A stretch of DNA of 64,000 bases, taken from Mucidula mucida. Taxonomy: Eukaryota > Basidiomycota > Agaricomycetes > Agaricales > Physalacriaceae. Below are positions 54,438-64,000 of the stretch, one piece after another. How positions within the stretch are numbered: position 1 is the stretch's first letter; the number at the start of each line of letters is the position of its first letter. Position numbers and translations under genes: made by a program. The DNA lies in the NCBI GenBank assembly GCA_015501055.1, contig JADNYV010000027.1:1-64000 (forward strand). Direction: 5' to 3'. Below the pieces are notes generated by a model. The model made no database searches and was not told the DNA's origin. It saw only the letters and a program-made list of their open reading frames with translations.

Positions 54438-55447
54438 ATGTCCAGCCCAGGAAGAATGCTCACCTCCGCTGACGGCACGCCCATCTACGCAGATGCCACC
54501 GGGGACCCCACGAAACCTGCTCTCGTCTTCATACATGGGTTTGGGCTCTGTGCATCAGCCTTTGATGGAATATTCGACGATCCCGAGTGGTCTGAGTCTC
54601 TGATACTTGGTACGTCCCCTTCCTTTGACGCGCTATTGCTCAATAACTTAATGGACGCAGGTCAGATACGACACACGCGGGCACGGGAGGAGCGGGATGC
54701 CGACTGAGGCCTCTGCGTGGGAGTCGCGCCGCTCGCGGAGGACTTTGACGCCGTCGTCGACGCGTTCGGGCTCACCAGACCCTTCGTGCTAGCCTGGTAC
54801 GTGCCATTCTTCCTCGCATTGCCGCGCTCTGAATACATAGTATTTAGGAGCCTGGGTGGTACGCCCTTTCACAGTGTGTGAGCTACGGGCACTTGACGCC
54901 TGCAGGTACTCACCTCGTTGATATATTGTCCGTGCACCCGGGTTCGTATTTATCGGGTGTGATACACCTCGCTGGGGTGCCATACATGGCTGGTATCCCT
55001 ATCGCGGGCACTCCCCTAGCACTCAACTGTCTCCCGCACCTCGCGCAAACCACAGATGTCGTTGCGTACCAAGACGCCGCGATTAGGTTCGCGAAGGGGT
55101 GCTCCCCCGGCGCTTCGTGGGGTGTGATCACGCAGCTGCTGGGGCAGATGATGATGCAGCCGCGCGCGATAACGCAGTACATCATTACGCGCACACAGGA
55201 TGAGAAGGGGTTCTTGAAAGCGGGAGCTGAAGGGTTGCCGTTCCTGTCGGTGGGCGGCGCTGAGGATGTTATGATTGACTGGAAGGCAGCTGCGCCTCTC
55301 ATGGATGGATTCACAAACAAGAAATATGTCGAGATTAAAGGTGAAGGTGCAGATCATATGCCATGGTTGGCACATTCCGACGAGATGCGGGGTCACATCG
55401 TCCATTGGATAGAGGAAGTCAGGAAACGTCCGGCTTCGAAGTATTAG
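54438..55447 (+). CDS. Alpha/beta hydrolase fold protein (frame gaps)
   Basis: ATG 54438 begins MSSPGRMLTSADGTPIY. Exon 1 ends at 54609 and contains the oxyanion segment HGFG. Exon 2 (54661-54796) carries YDTRGHGRSG. An 11-nt micro-exon (54848-54858) encodes the nucleophile elbow A-W-S-L-G-G with catalytic Ser. Exon 4 (54906-55447) supplies the acid candidate in GGAEDVMID and His in GADHMPW. The substrate cannot be predicted; these are esterase, epoxide-hydrolase or haloperoxidase-like enzymes. Two one-base discrepancies occur: one at the exon 1-2 junction, and one near 54729-54731, where CGCCGCTC needs one more base to read RRLAEDFDAV. These may be sequencing gaps. Confidence 0.7.
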
Positions 55448-55558
55448 TTTTTGGTCCAACACATATACCCGTCGTGTAGAATCTTGCTCTAAGCAGCATT
55501 TGTCAAATTAGTATACAGATTAGGGACTTGGTTAAATATATAGTTTCTTGTATACCCT

Positions 55559-58308
55559 TCAATGGCATCCGTGAGAGTCTGTGTTCACACCATTTTGTCC
55601 TTTTGAGAATGCTGCAACGCTATGCTGGTCCTGGACGCCGGGTACATCCATGCTAGGGTTCTTGTCAAAGAACGATACAGGTCGGAAGACAACACTGAGA
55701 TGTTCAACGGGCATCCTTAACAGAATACGCGTGAGCGCGCGCACCGATTGAACATAAACAGAGACTTACACAGGCCAATCCTCCGGGCGTGGGATATGCG
55801 TCACACCTGTAAAAAGTTCAATCGCCGTCAAAAGTCAAGAAGCACAAGCAACATACCAACAGTGAGATACACCAGCAAATCCTCATTCTCAACACTTTGC
55901 TCACCCTTAACCCACGCGCCAACCGAATCCTCCGGGCTCTCCCTCGTCTGCGGGACATACTTCCCAGCCGGCCACATCCTACTCCCCTTCTCGCCCTCTA
56001 CGTCCTTGCACACCCACACAGGGTAATGCGTAAACGACGCCCTCTTCAAAGCCCATCCATCCTCCCTCGCCATCATCGGCGTGATCCCGCCCTTCATCTG
56101 AATGCCATACCCCACATCTTTCCCACTGCAATAATGCTTCCGCGCGGGATTCGTGATACGCCACCTGCGCTCCTTGGCAAAGTCATACGGACGACCGGCT
56201 TCCTTTGTGAGGACAGTGTCTTGGGAGATGAACGCGTTCCCGGCAAAGTTCATCGCGGAGCCGGTCTCTGCGTCGGGGAGGGGGAGAACGTCAGACTCAA
56301 CGACGGTGTTGTTAATGCCATCGATCATGGGGTCGACGCGGACGCAGAACAGGTGCTGATGGTAATGCGCATTTACATTGGGCGCCACGATGGACCCGAA
56401 CTTATTCGGTTCCCATCTGCGGAGACGTAGGCCTGCAGGATGCCGGTGAGACGAACCTCCAGCTCAATGTTGCCGTCTTGGTAGAACATGTAGTTCCAGA
56501 TATATTCTAGTCGAGGTGAGTATAGGGTACCACTGTTATACGAAACTATTCGTACCGTAATTTGCCAGTGTGCAAACCATACTGACGACCAACCGGCGCG
56601 ACGCACAGTCTGGGATCGGCCTCCCGGACGATAATCGGTGTGCTTCCAGAGGACGCCACTGTCCTCCTCATGGATGCAGATCACATTCTTGATGATAACG
56701 GCGTTCCCGTCATGGCCAACATAAGCCCGGGCTATGGGAAAGTGAGCTGACCAGCATCATCGCAGCTATCTCCCACGCACGAGATAATGAATCTGCCCCA
56801 AACAATCGCAGCCCAAAGAAAGCTCGTTCGCCATCGTACCCATACCATATTCACCACTGCATCATGAATTCAACGAACGCCCGCATTCAAAGGAGAAAAA
56901 CTACGAATCAAAAGCAAACTTCCTCGGATGTGGGAACTCTGGGGCCCATACGGCACCACCATCTCCGCCATGAAAGCCTATAAATGACAGGTCGAACTTC
57001 CCCATGATCGTTATACGTGATCGTCGACAACGCATGCCTTCACGATGGCTGAACGCGATGTGCATCTTCCAATTCTGCCACTCCAACTCGTTGCCGTTCA
57101 TCTTGAAACTAACGCCCTCTGGCTGGACAATATGCAGCGGCTTGATGTCGTCCCGAGGTTTGAAGTTGGCATCGTTCTGGAGGAGGTCGGGCAGGAAGTC
57201 GAATGCTTTCCTTGGAGGGGGAATACGCGGCCGATTGATTTGATTTGAGCGTCGTCGGTCAAGGCGGGCGGGAATGTATCCTGGACACTGAGAACAGCGC
57301 CATTGGTACTGGCCTTTAGTGCGGAGGAAAATCTAGCGTTGCTCAAAACCATTCGTTGGTAGAAAAGCCAAACATACCGATGTGGATCACTTTGTCGGTG
57401 TTCGCGTCGATGACGGGGATAAAATCCTGAGAATTATTACCCACTAGTTAGACCGATTGGCAGAGAATAGCTTACCATAGGATGCGCATATAAGTTCTCG
57501 TGTTCGCTGAAGCGGGCAAAAACGAGCGCCTGCTGGATACGTTGGCTCTTCGGGAACCGGTCGTCGTATCCGATAGACCATCCATCACAGTAGATTTGTT
57601 CAGGAAGGATGCCTATAAATAGTATCTGAGTGCAAGATCCGCCACATGTAAAAGCGCGTCGACTGACCAACATCCTTGGCAAGCTGCTGAACTCTGGGGT
57701 CGGCCTTGACAATCGCTTCACATGCCACCAACTCTTCGACCGAAATCTGGGGTTGCACGCCCTCGGGAAGCTTCTCAAAATTAGAATTTCCCACTTGGTG
57801 TCCTTGAACGCGAGGATGACATTGTAGGCGTGTCTGGAGACGATTGAAAATCCTGTTCAGAGCGTAGAGATTCAAGAAACCTACCCATTGACACAATCAA
57901 GGAACTAAATTTATATCCAAATGAGCAAGAACGAGCCAAGGACTCGAGAGAAGTTACGTACGTCCACTTCTGCCTTTCGGACGATGGTCACAGGCGACTC
58001 TGGTGTACCACCCGGTGTCAGGGGTATACCGAGGTGTGCAAGGACAGCTTTCTTGGGAGGTGGAAGTAGATAGTTTGTAATAAACTTGATCGCTTTGACG
58101 CCAGGAAGCGTACTCGCGACATGCTGGCGTACTACTAAAGAAACCGCCGCGATCTGAACCTACATTAGGACGATGGTTCGTGATCGAAACCGAATATAGC
58201 ACAGACCTCCTCAGGAGTCAATGGATCGAGGGGATGTTTGAAGGCAGTGGGAAGAGGACTCGTAGAAGTCTTCACGGTAGTTGCAGTACTTGGAATAACA
58301 GTCGCCAT
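55559..58308 (-). CDS. Copper amine oxidase (topaquinone enzyme), with several one-base gaps
   Basis: Oxidatively deaminates primary amines to aldehydes with release of ammonia and hydrogen peroxide. The minus-strand start is at 58308 (MATVIPS). About ten short introns follow. Recognisable order: HPLDPLTPEE; VKADPRVQQLAKD; DFIPVIDANTDKVIHI; PLHIVQPEGVSFKMNGNE; ITYNDHGE; PEFPHPRKFAFD; GTMANELSLGCDCLGQIHYL; CIHEEDSGVLWKHTDYRPGG; the cofactor motif N-Y-E-Y, whose Tyr becomes topaquinone and which is split by an intron near 56515-56560; HYHQHLFCVR with copper-ligand His residues; THIPRPEDWPV and MPVEHLSVVFRPVSFF at the C-terminus. The frame needs one extra base at about 57777-57780, 57031, 56970, 56946 and 56601. 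Every key motif is intact, so I favour base-calling deletions over a dead gene. No secretion signal is seen, consistent with a cytosolic or peroxisomal form. Confidence 0.85.
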
Positions 58309-58884
58309 GACGGGCAGTGCAGAAAATGGGTGGGTGTGGATGAAGGCAGGAGCTAAGCTGCGTTCAATCTACTTGAAGCCGGAGGCTGATCAGATAGAAA
58401 GATCACCTGATTATGGGGTGAGGGAGGAGTCTATCGGGCATCCGTTCATGGAGTTAATCCTTCAGTCTGAAGCCTTGCTATAGGTGGGCGTAGGACCATA
58501 CTTGTTCCAAGAAGCGTGAAGACGCGGGAAAGCTGATAACAGGTCTGTTTTCGGTAGTTTCCGCCATGGCGAACAAGATAAGAGCTGGAGGAGCATTAAG
58601 TAAGGAATCTGTTCGGAATTGTGTGAATGATTGATACTTTCTCCCTGTCATTCCGTTGCGCGTTATAAAAAAAGAAAGTCCAGACCGTAGTGACAGGTTG
58701 CATAGAAATCAGGGTCGTCAACCGTGCAAAGATCGCGCTGAGCTTGAGCGCTGATTTGCCTCGAGGCCTGTTCCTTTACGGCGCTAATTTCTCTTTTCTT
58801 TTGAAACTCTCACCGTCGCGGTTGTCGTCGTCGTCGTCGTCACCGTCCAGCTCGCTGTCCACGACATTTTCAAGACTATCCACG
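58309..58884. promoter_or_regulatory. Divergent promoter region, amine oxidase / CorA
   Basis: About 576 bp separate the two head-to-head start codons. A (TCG)n-type trinucleotide run lies at about 58815-58842 in the likely CorA leader. No specific factor site is claimed. Confidence 0.5.
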
Positions 58885-61431
58885 ATGCCACGAGAGAACA
58901 GTTTTTCCGATTCCGATGGGCGTTCCCTGACCCCAGATTTGAGCGAGGAGGAAGATGCCAACGGTGGTGCCCCGCCCATCTCTCCAACGTATTCGGCGTC
59001 GCGACATGCCCACATCTTGGAGCCAATGTCACCTGCGTCGCCCAACCGACACGACCACAATGGCGGCGGCGTACAGCTCTCTTCGCCGTCCAAGCATTCC
59101 GTGCATTCTCGCCAGTCCCGCAAAACGGTGCGGCGCCCGCCAATCATCCTCACGCCCACGGAGCGCTTTAGAACGGCCGTACGAAAGGTGATGCACATGC
59201 GCCGGGGCACGCATAATTTGTCGCGCGGCGTGGCCGGTGCTGAGCCTGGTGTCGATCCACGACGGGCCAGCGCCGACCTCCAATTTGGGCATATCCGCCA
59301 GAACTGCATTATCGAGACATTTGACTATTCGGTGCGTCGTATAAGCCTTGGTCGACATTTGCTCATTTGAACTTGCAGGCGGTGCGCAATAGTTATGGGC
59401 GAATGACCAACAGAGAATTCGTAAATTTCTTGCAGGTGATGCTCTATCTTTAGAGAGTATAACAAATCCTGATATTATGCAGGACGAAAACGCGTGTGCG
59501 CCGGAGCCATGGGTGAAGGTGAGATGGATCAATATTGCTGGGATAAGCTGGGATGTCGTCAAGGCCGTTTCGCTCAAATACGGCAAGTCTTCAACTTGAT
59601 CGCCAATCAGTTAATCTAAATGAATTTGTGCAGACATACATCCCCTTGCCTTGGAGGACGTATTTCATGCGCGTAGTCAGACGCGCTCCAAGGCAGATTA
59701 CTACGCTAAACATCTCTTCCTCCGGGTGGTTGTGCACGAATTGGGTGACCCCGATGAGCCGCCAGCGCCAACGACTAGCGAGGCCGCTTATGGATCCACT
59801 TTAACCGCCCTGCCACGCTCTTCCTCGCCTTTACCATTCACCGAGGACGATGAAGACAATTTCGAGATGAAGGAGAGCGGTGGCATCATTGATGAAGAGA
59901 TGACCATGTACGGTAGCAGCAACTCACGACGCACCAAACCCTCTCTCCGCCGGCGCGGGACACAGAAAATGTTCCAGAGCCCCAACAAAGACGTCGAAAA
60001 GGCTGGATCAACGTTTAGTACGCGCCTCGGGAAGCTCGATATTCTCGACCCGAAATCACCGCTCGCAAGCGCGCGCAGGAAGAGGAAGTTGCCCTGTCTG
60101 CCTTGAAACGCGAAGCAGACAGCGTTAACGTCAAGGTGTACCCGATGTTCATCTTCTTGTTCCGTGATGGCACCATCATCTCGATGAACTCGAAGCCCAA
60201 CATCAACCTCACGCAGTCGATATCGCATCGTCTGAACTCCCGCGATACCGTTCTCCGGTCGTCCGCCGACCCCTCGCTTCTCGTCCAGGGCCTGCTGGAT
60301 CTGAGTGAGTTCTTCTCGTGGTGTCATATAGACTGCGCGCTGATGAACTCCACCTTCATGAAGTCGTTGACAAGGCACTGGAGGTCATTGATGAATATCA
60401 GTGCGGTCTTTCTGTTCGCGTCGCGACCATTCATTGATCCTTTACTTCTAGGGTTAAGATCCAGAAATTCGAGCGTGCGATTTTATACCAGCCCCGAATC
60501 AAGACTGTCCGTGCATGTACGTTCCGATTATGCGTTTTCTGTTTGATATTCTCATCATGATCTCAAGTGCACATACTCAATGGCGACCTTATCTTGCATA
60601 AACGCACCATGGAACCGATTAAGACTGTGGTTTATGGGCTTCGGCGCTATGATCTCGATCGATGCGCCGCTCTCGTTGACACAACGCAGGCCGAAAACGC
60701 CAATGTCCGGATTGTTGGGTACATGTCGCACAAATCGAAGATATATCTAGTACGCGCGCATTCCTGTCCTGCCTTCGTCCTCGTCTAACAGATCCTCAGG
60801 CCGATGTTTACGATCACGTTGAGTACATGCTGAGCAGTCTCGACATGTTCGCAGATATCAGTCAGAATCTGATTGATTACACGTTCAATGTGCGTTTTGC
60901 TCTCCCATCCGTTTCCTCCATGTTCAACATACTTTTCGTAGATGACCTCTTATGGAATGAACGAAGACATGTAAGTACCGTTCTCGTATCATTGTTTCAA
61001 CTGTTTAATCGTCTGGAATAGGCGGCGACTTACACTCGCGACGATTATCTTCCTCCCACTTACCCTCCTCACTGGTTACTTTGTGCGTCGTCAGCCATCT
61101 CGTCCTACCCCTTCAACTCTAACCCCACTCTGCAGGGAATGAACTTTACCCCTATGTGGTCTGTACAGGAAAACTCAGACTTACTGTAAGCGTTCACGTT
61201 TCTCTGTGATGTTCCCTCAATGTTCATACTCTTCTGTAGGTTCTGGGAGATCGCACTGCCCGTCATGGCCGTCGTTATACCCACCTTCCTCGCTCCGGAT
61301 ATCCGCCGCTTCTTCCACTACGTGCACAAGAGGATGATCACGAAGCAGGCTATCAAGGTTCGTACATCGTTTCTCCAATCGAGGTCGCGTTGGAACTGAT
61401 TGGGGTCTTGCAGACATACAAGCAGGCATGA
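58885..61431 (+). CDS. CorA-family Mg2+ transporter (ALR1/MNR2 type)
   Basis: A pentameric Mg2+ channel of plasma or vacuolar membrane (family knowledge). ATG 58885 starts a long Ser/Pro-rich acidic cytosolic N-terminus. The CorA core follows, with DIHPLALEDVF, then YPMFIFLFRDGTIIS, HKRTMEPIKTVVYGLRRYD and two C-terminal membrane helices. The signature Y-F-G-M-N-F is split by an intron near 61081-61136 between TTT and GGAATGAAC. Early exons are 58885-59331, 59379-59435 and 59483-59582; the third intron is GC-AG (G|GCAAGT, 59583-59633). The frame shifts at 60049-60051, where a CCC read as CCCC would restore DPEITARKRAQ, a probable one-base gap. Another doubtful junction is near 60405-60470. 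The stop is 61429-61431. Confidence 0.85.
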
Positions 61432-62008
61432 TCAATTCACACTTTATTTAATTGGACTCTCGACGTGTTGTTGCTATCGCATTCACATATATCTTCATGC
61501 ATCATATTTCGGACTCATGGGCTGCTGGCGGCGGCGTTGCATCATTTTATTCACTCCTTTTACTACCCCTCATATCTATGTTCTCGTATTGTTTTGTGTC
61601 AAGGAAGTATTATATTGAAACAATCACTAATAATCGTTGCATACGTGCTACATCTTGTTTTCTGTTTCTAGAGTAACAGCTGGAAACTTCAATGTCTTTC
61701 CCATATAGCTCATAGTTCTGCGAAGTGCGGTTTGGCATCTCCTCTTGAGGAGAGTAGTCCGATACTGTAGAGAATCTTTGTACTAGCGGGTTCTAACTGC
61801 CCGAATCAGTGCGCCGAGCTTCTGGCGAGGACTGTAATGTATGCCCTAAGATAGTAGGTAAATGGTGAGCCGCAGGATGACGGTAGTTCCACGGAACGAG
61901 GATGTCACAAGTACTCATTTCATGAAACCTCGGGTCTCGCGTCAACTTGTATGATGCGATCACGTTACCGCAGCCCTTCCAGACTTTAATCCCGCCACCA
62001 CATTCACA
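61432..62008. other. Intergenic between CorA and the HNH-like gene
   Basis: T-rich 3' flank of CorA, then the upstream region of the next plus-strand gene. Small overlapping frames look non-coding. Confidence 0.45.
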
Positions 62009-63186
62009 ATGAGCAACATTCTCCTCTCTGGCGGCATCAAGCCCCCAAAACCGAGGTCCACTGCACTCCCCGTCACCGATTTCGTCATAGTCTACCATCC
62101 AGGTTACCAGCCGCTGCCGGCTTATCGCGCGTTCCTCGGCGTCCCTCTCTCGGATCGTCGCACATAATAAGGATGGCACTCTTCGCGCCCCTGCTGACCT
62201 GACACTCCCTCCGCCTGGTAAGTACAAATACCGAGTCACAGAACTAGTCCGTGTCTTGGAATTTGGTTCACAACATACTATCTTTGACGCAGCCGCTACC
62301 CAATTTGTACATCTTTTCGCGCCTGCCCGCCCATTGGGATGTCACTGCTATGGGTGGCTCCGACGAGTCGGAAGATAGTATTATAGTAAAGGCAACCGAC
62401 GGCCACGGTTTAGTGACGGGGGATACAAGCCGTTTGCAAACCTGTCATATGGTTCCCGAGGTGGGTGCGTTGTTCTTCAAAGCCCTAGTCATTCATCCAA
62501 ACTATTTCACTTACCAGTGGGACGAACGCCACAACGCAAAATTTCGCAGGAATCAACTCCACGTCAAACTGCCTCACAATTCGTTATCGCTCCACATGGA
62601 GGGATGGCTGTCTGTGGACCTGGGTTTGAAGATTTTGCGCGCTGAATATCATCTCCGAGCCGTGCCCGTATGCATATGTATGCAAGGTTCGCTTCTTGGA
62701 ACCTGTTTCAACTTGCGTCGCAGAACATTCTTCGGACCTTTCAAAGAGTCAAGAACGTTGTGATCATCAAGAGGAGACCACGATGACCCCATCTACTAAG
62801 CGCAAACGCAAACATAGTAGACACTCCGGTGGCACTGGTGGAACCGACGATGAAGTATCCCCGCCACTAACAGATGGCAGCGAAAGCTCTGATGCTGCTA
62901 TCCTCAAGTCTCATCGCTTGAATCTTTGTAGTTGGACGGAAGGTGATTTCAAAGCTGCCGAGGGCTGGATGCTAAACTCAGCACAGTAAGTGTCAATGAG
63001 ATGGTCGCATTTTTCCTGTCCAGCTTATAGTGGCTCCTTGCAGCACGCTATGAGGAGGCATCGGGCTTGTACCCCGAATTCTCAAAGGCGATGCGCCTTG
63101 CACAAAAGTATCACCCTGAGGTCTCCGCAGTGGTGGACGCACGCGTTGCACGTATGGGGGAGGATGGCAATGAACCGCTGCTCTGA
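62009..63186 (+). CDS. HNH-nuclease-like protein of a fungal-expanded family (frame gaps)
   Basis: ATG 62009 reads PVTDFVIVYHPGYQPL and LPAYRAFLGVPLS, then a frame break at about 62164 (ACATAATAAGG needs one base to continue as KDGTLRAPADLTLPPP). A later segment has VTGDTSRLQTCHMVPE, the Cys/Thr-x-x-H pattern of basidiomycete HNH proteins, an N-x-x-x-L and His region (RNQLHVKLPHNSLSLHMEG), and the conserved C-terminal FASWNLFQLASQNI and VVIIKRR. The last exon ends ARVARMGEDGNEPLL with TGA at 63184-63186. At least two further frame changes (near 62330 and at the last intron) prevent a clean gene model. HNH assignment rests on pattern only. Either an indel-affected gene or a pseudogene. Confidence 0.5.
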
Positions 63187-63519
63187 CTGTTGGAGTGTAG
63201 GCTGAGGCCTCAATTGGAGATCTTGTAATTTGTCAGCTACATCTTCAAAGATGTTCAGTTATGTACCGACGAAGTGACTGCAAAGCACAGCTTACGAATG
63301 CCTTTCATCAGTTGGGCACGTATAGTGATTAAAATCATTTCGCCTACGGCAACGCGAACATCCTTGTTAATCTTGGTCTGGGAGATACAGGGACTGAGGT
63401 AAATCGATGCAGTTTAGATCAAATCCTGCTCAAATATAGTGGTTTATTAGATTCTGTGGTTGAACCAGAACAGTCAGCATTACTACCAAGGTGAGATCTA
63501 TTCAAGAGGTATAGTTTGT
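63187..63519. other. Convergent 3' intergenic region
   Basis: This stretch lies between the stop codons of the HNH-like gene and the reductase. No feature stands out. Confidence 0.5.
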
Positions 63520-64000
63520 CTAAAATTTGAAAACCTGAAGACAATGGTCAGCAAGAGAAATTGCCATGAGAAACACGCGCACCTGGTCCTCGGTATACCC
63601 GAGCTCCTTCAATACACCCCCAATCGCACCCTGCTGGTATCCGGCCTTCTTCCCAGCAAGCGCAGCGACCTGTGGAGGGGGCCCGCATACGAACACTTTT
63701 ACCTTCTCTCCCAGGCTAGCAGGCGCGACATACTCCTTGATAACATTCTTGTCAATGAACCCCTTCGGGCCAGCCCATCCCGCAGGGGGCTTGTCAAGGA
63801 GGTAGATGGTCTTGAGAGTGTCGGGGTGCGCCTTGCTAAGCGCGTCGAATTCCTCGCGCATGAGAATGTCGGCCTCCGTGACGTTGGAGAAGAGCAGTGT
63901 GAATTTGGTCTTGTTGGCGGGGTTTGCGAGAGCGTGGCTGACGACTTGGTATAAGGGGGTGATTCCGCTGCCGCCACCGATGAGGGCGACTTCATCGAAT
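63520..64000 (-). CDS. MCR1: NADH-cytochrome b5 reductase, Mcr1 type (C-terminal part, cut by window edge)
   Basis: Transfers electrons from NADH through FAD to cytochrome b5 or related acceptors; Mcr1 is the mitochondrial form. The visible part is the NAD-binding domain: ALIGGGSGITPLYQ (63950-63990), LLFSNVTEADILMREEF, GPKGFI, and VFVCGPPPQ (around 63670-63690). It ends LKELGYTEDQ, a 48-nt GT-AG intron (63535-63582), and a 15-nt last exon encoding V-F-K-F and the stop (63534-63520). The FAD domain and N-terminal anchor lie beyond the window. The choice of Mcr1 over Cbr1 rests on the C-terminal wording. Confidence 0.85.
   Translation of the reverse strand, partial: FDEVALIGGGSGITPLYQVVSHALANPANKTKFTLLFSNVTEADILMREEFDALSKAHPDTLKTIYLLDKPPAGWAGPKGFIDKNVIKEYVAPASLGEKVKVFVCGPPPQVAALAGKKAGYQQGAIGGVLKELGYTEDQVRVFLMAISLADHCLQVFKF

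Noticed and set aside
56901..57101. Amine oxidase stop codons as proof of a pseudogene
   Set aside because: The stops arise only after single-base losses in short runs, and all motifs resume in adjacent frames; sequencing error is the simpler reading.

Overview
The window looks like a repeat-rich accessory region of a basidiomycete (Agaricomycetes-type) nuclear genome. The signs are many 44-60 nt introns, LTR retrotransposons of both Ty3/gypsy and Ty1/copia type, and host families typical of mushroom-forming fungi: F-box proteins, divergent HGD/DFE kinase-like proteins, an AIG1-like GTPase, a Crinkler/RHS-like NTPase, a cytosolic copper amine oxidase, a CorA Mg2+ channel and an Mcr1-type cytochrome b5 reductase. 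The species cannot be named from sequence alone.

Layout. 1-6901: dead chromodomain gypsy sequence arranged as a near-perfect 2 x 1.97 kb palindrome centred on base 2162. 8488-13212: UBP2-like ubiquitin hydrolase (+). 14727-16097: AIG1-like GTPase (+), convergent with a Crinkler/RHS-like NTPase (16570-18378, -). 18.4-30.1 kb: transposon-dominated, with a transposon-associated ORF remnant, a second gypsy copy with its 3' LTR (20919-26.1 kb), a candidate non-autonomous TIR element (26525-28129), one LTR inserted into another LTR (28179-29238) and an RNase H ORF. 30161-32085: F-box gene (-). 32.9-43.65 kb: a duplicated host block with three kinase-like copies, two copies of a nuclease-like/unknown protein, two copies of a tiny protein and repeated 3' flanks. 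43645-53838: two nested copia elements with nested target-site duplications. 54.4-64 kb: ordinary genes, namely an alpha/beta hydrolase (+), copper amine oxidase (-), CorA transporter (+), HNH-like protein (+) and Mcr1-like reductase (-, cut by the window edge).

How it fits together. The right end looks like conserved housekeeping and metabolic sequence, the left and centre like a transposon nest. Target-site duplications give an insertion order: copia 2 first (TSD ATCTG), then copia 1 exactly across its LTR edge (TSD TCTGT). Decay is partly CpG to CpA/TpG, including the second catalytic Asp of two reverse transcriptases. Six conserved host genes carry single-base gaps, mostly apparent deletions at short homopolymers. 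That looks more like uncorrected sequencing error than gene death, so the 'broken' calls for host genes are provisional.

The best candidate for something undescribed is the tandem module tiny protein - kinase-like protein - nuclease-like protein (37026-43649, with related genes from 32937). The convergent GTPase/Crinkler-like pair comes next.
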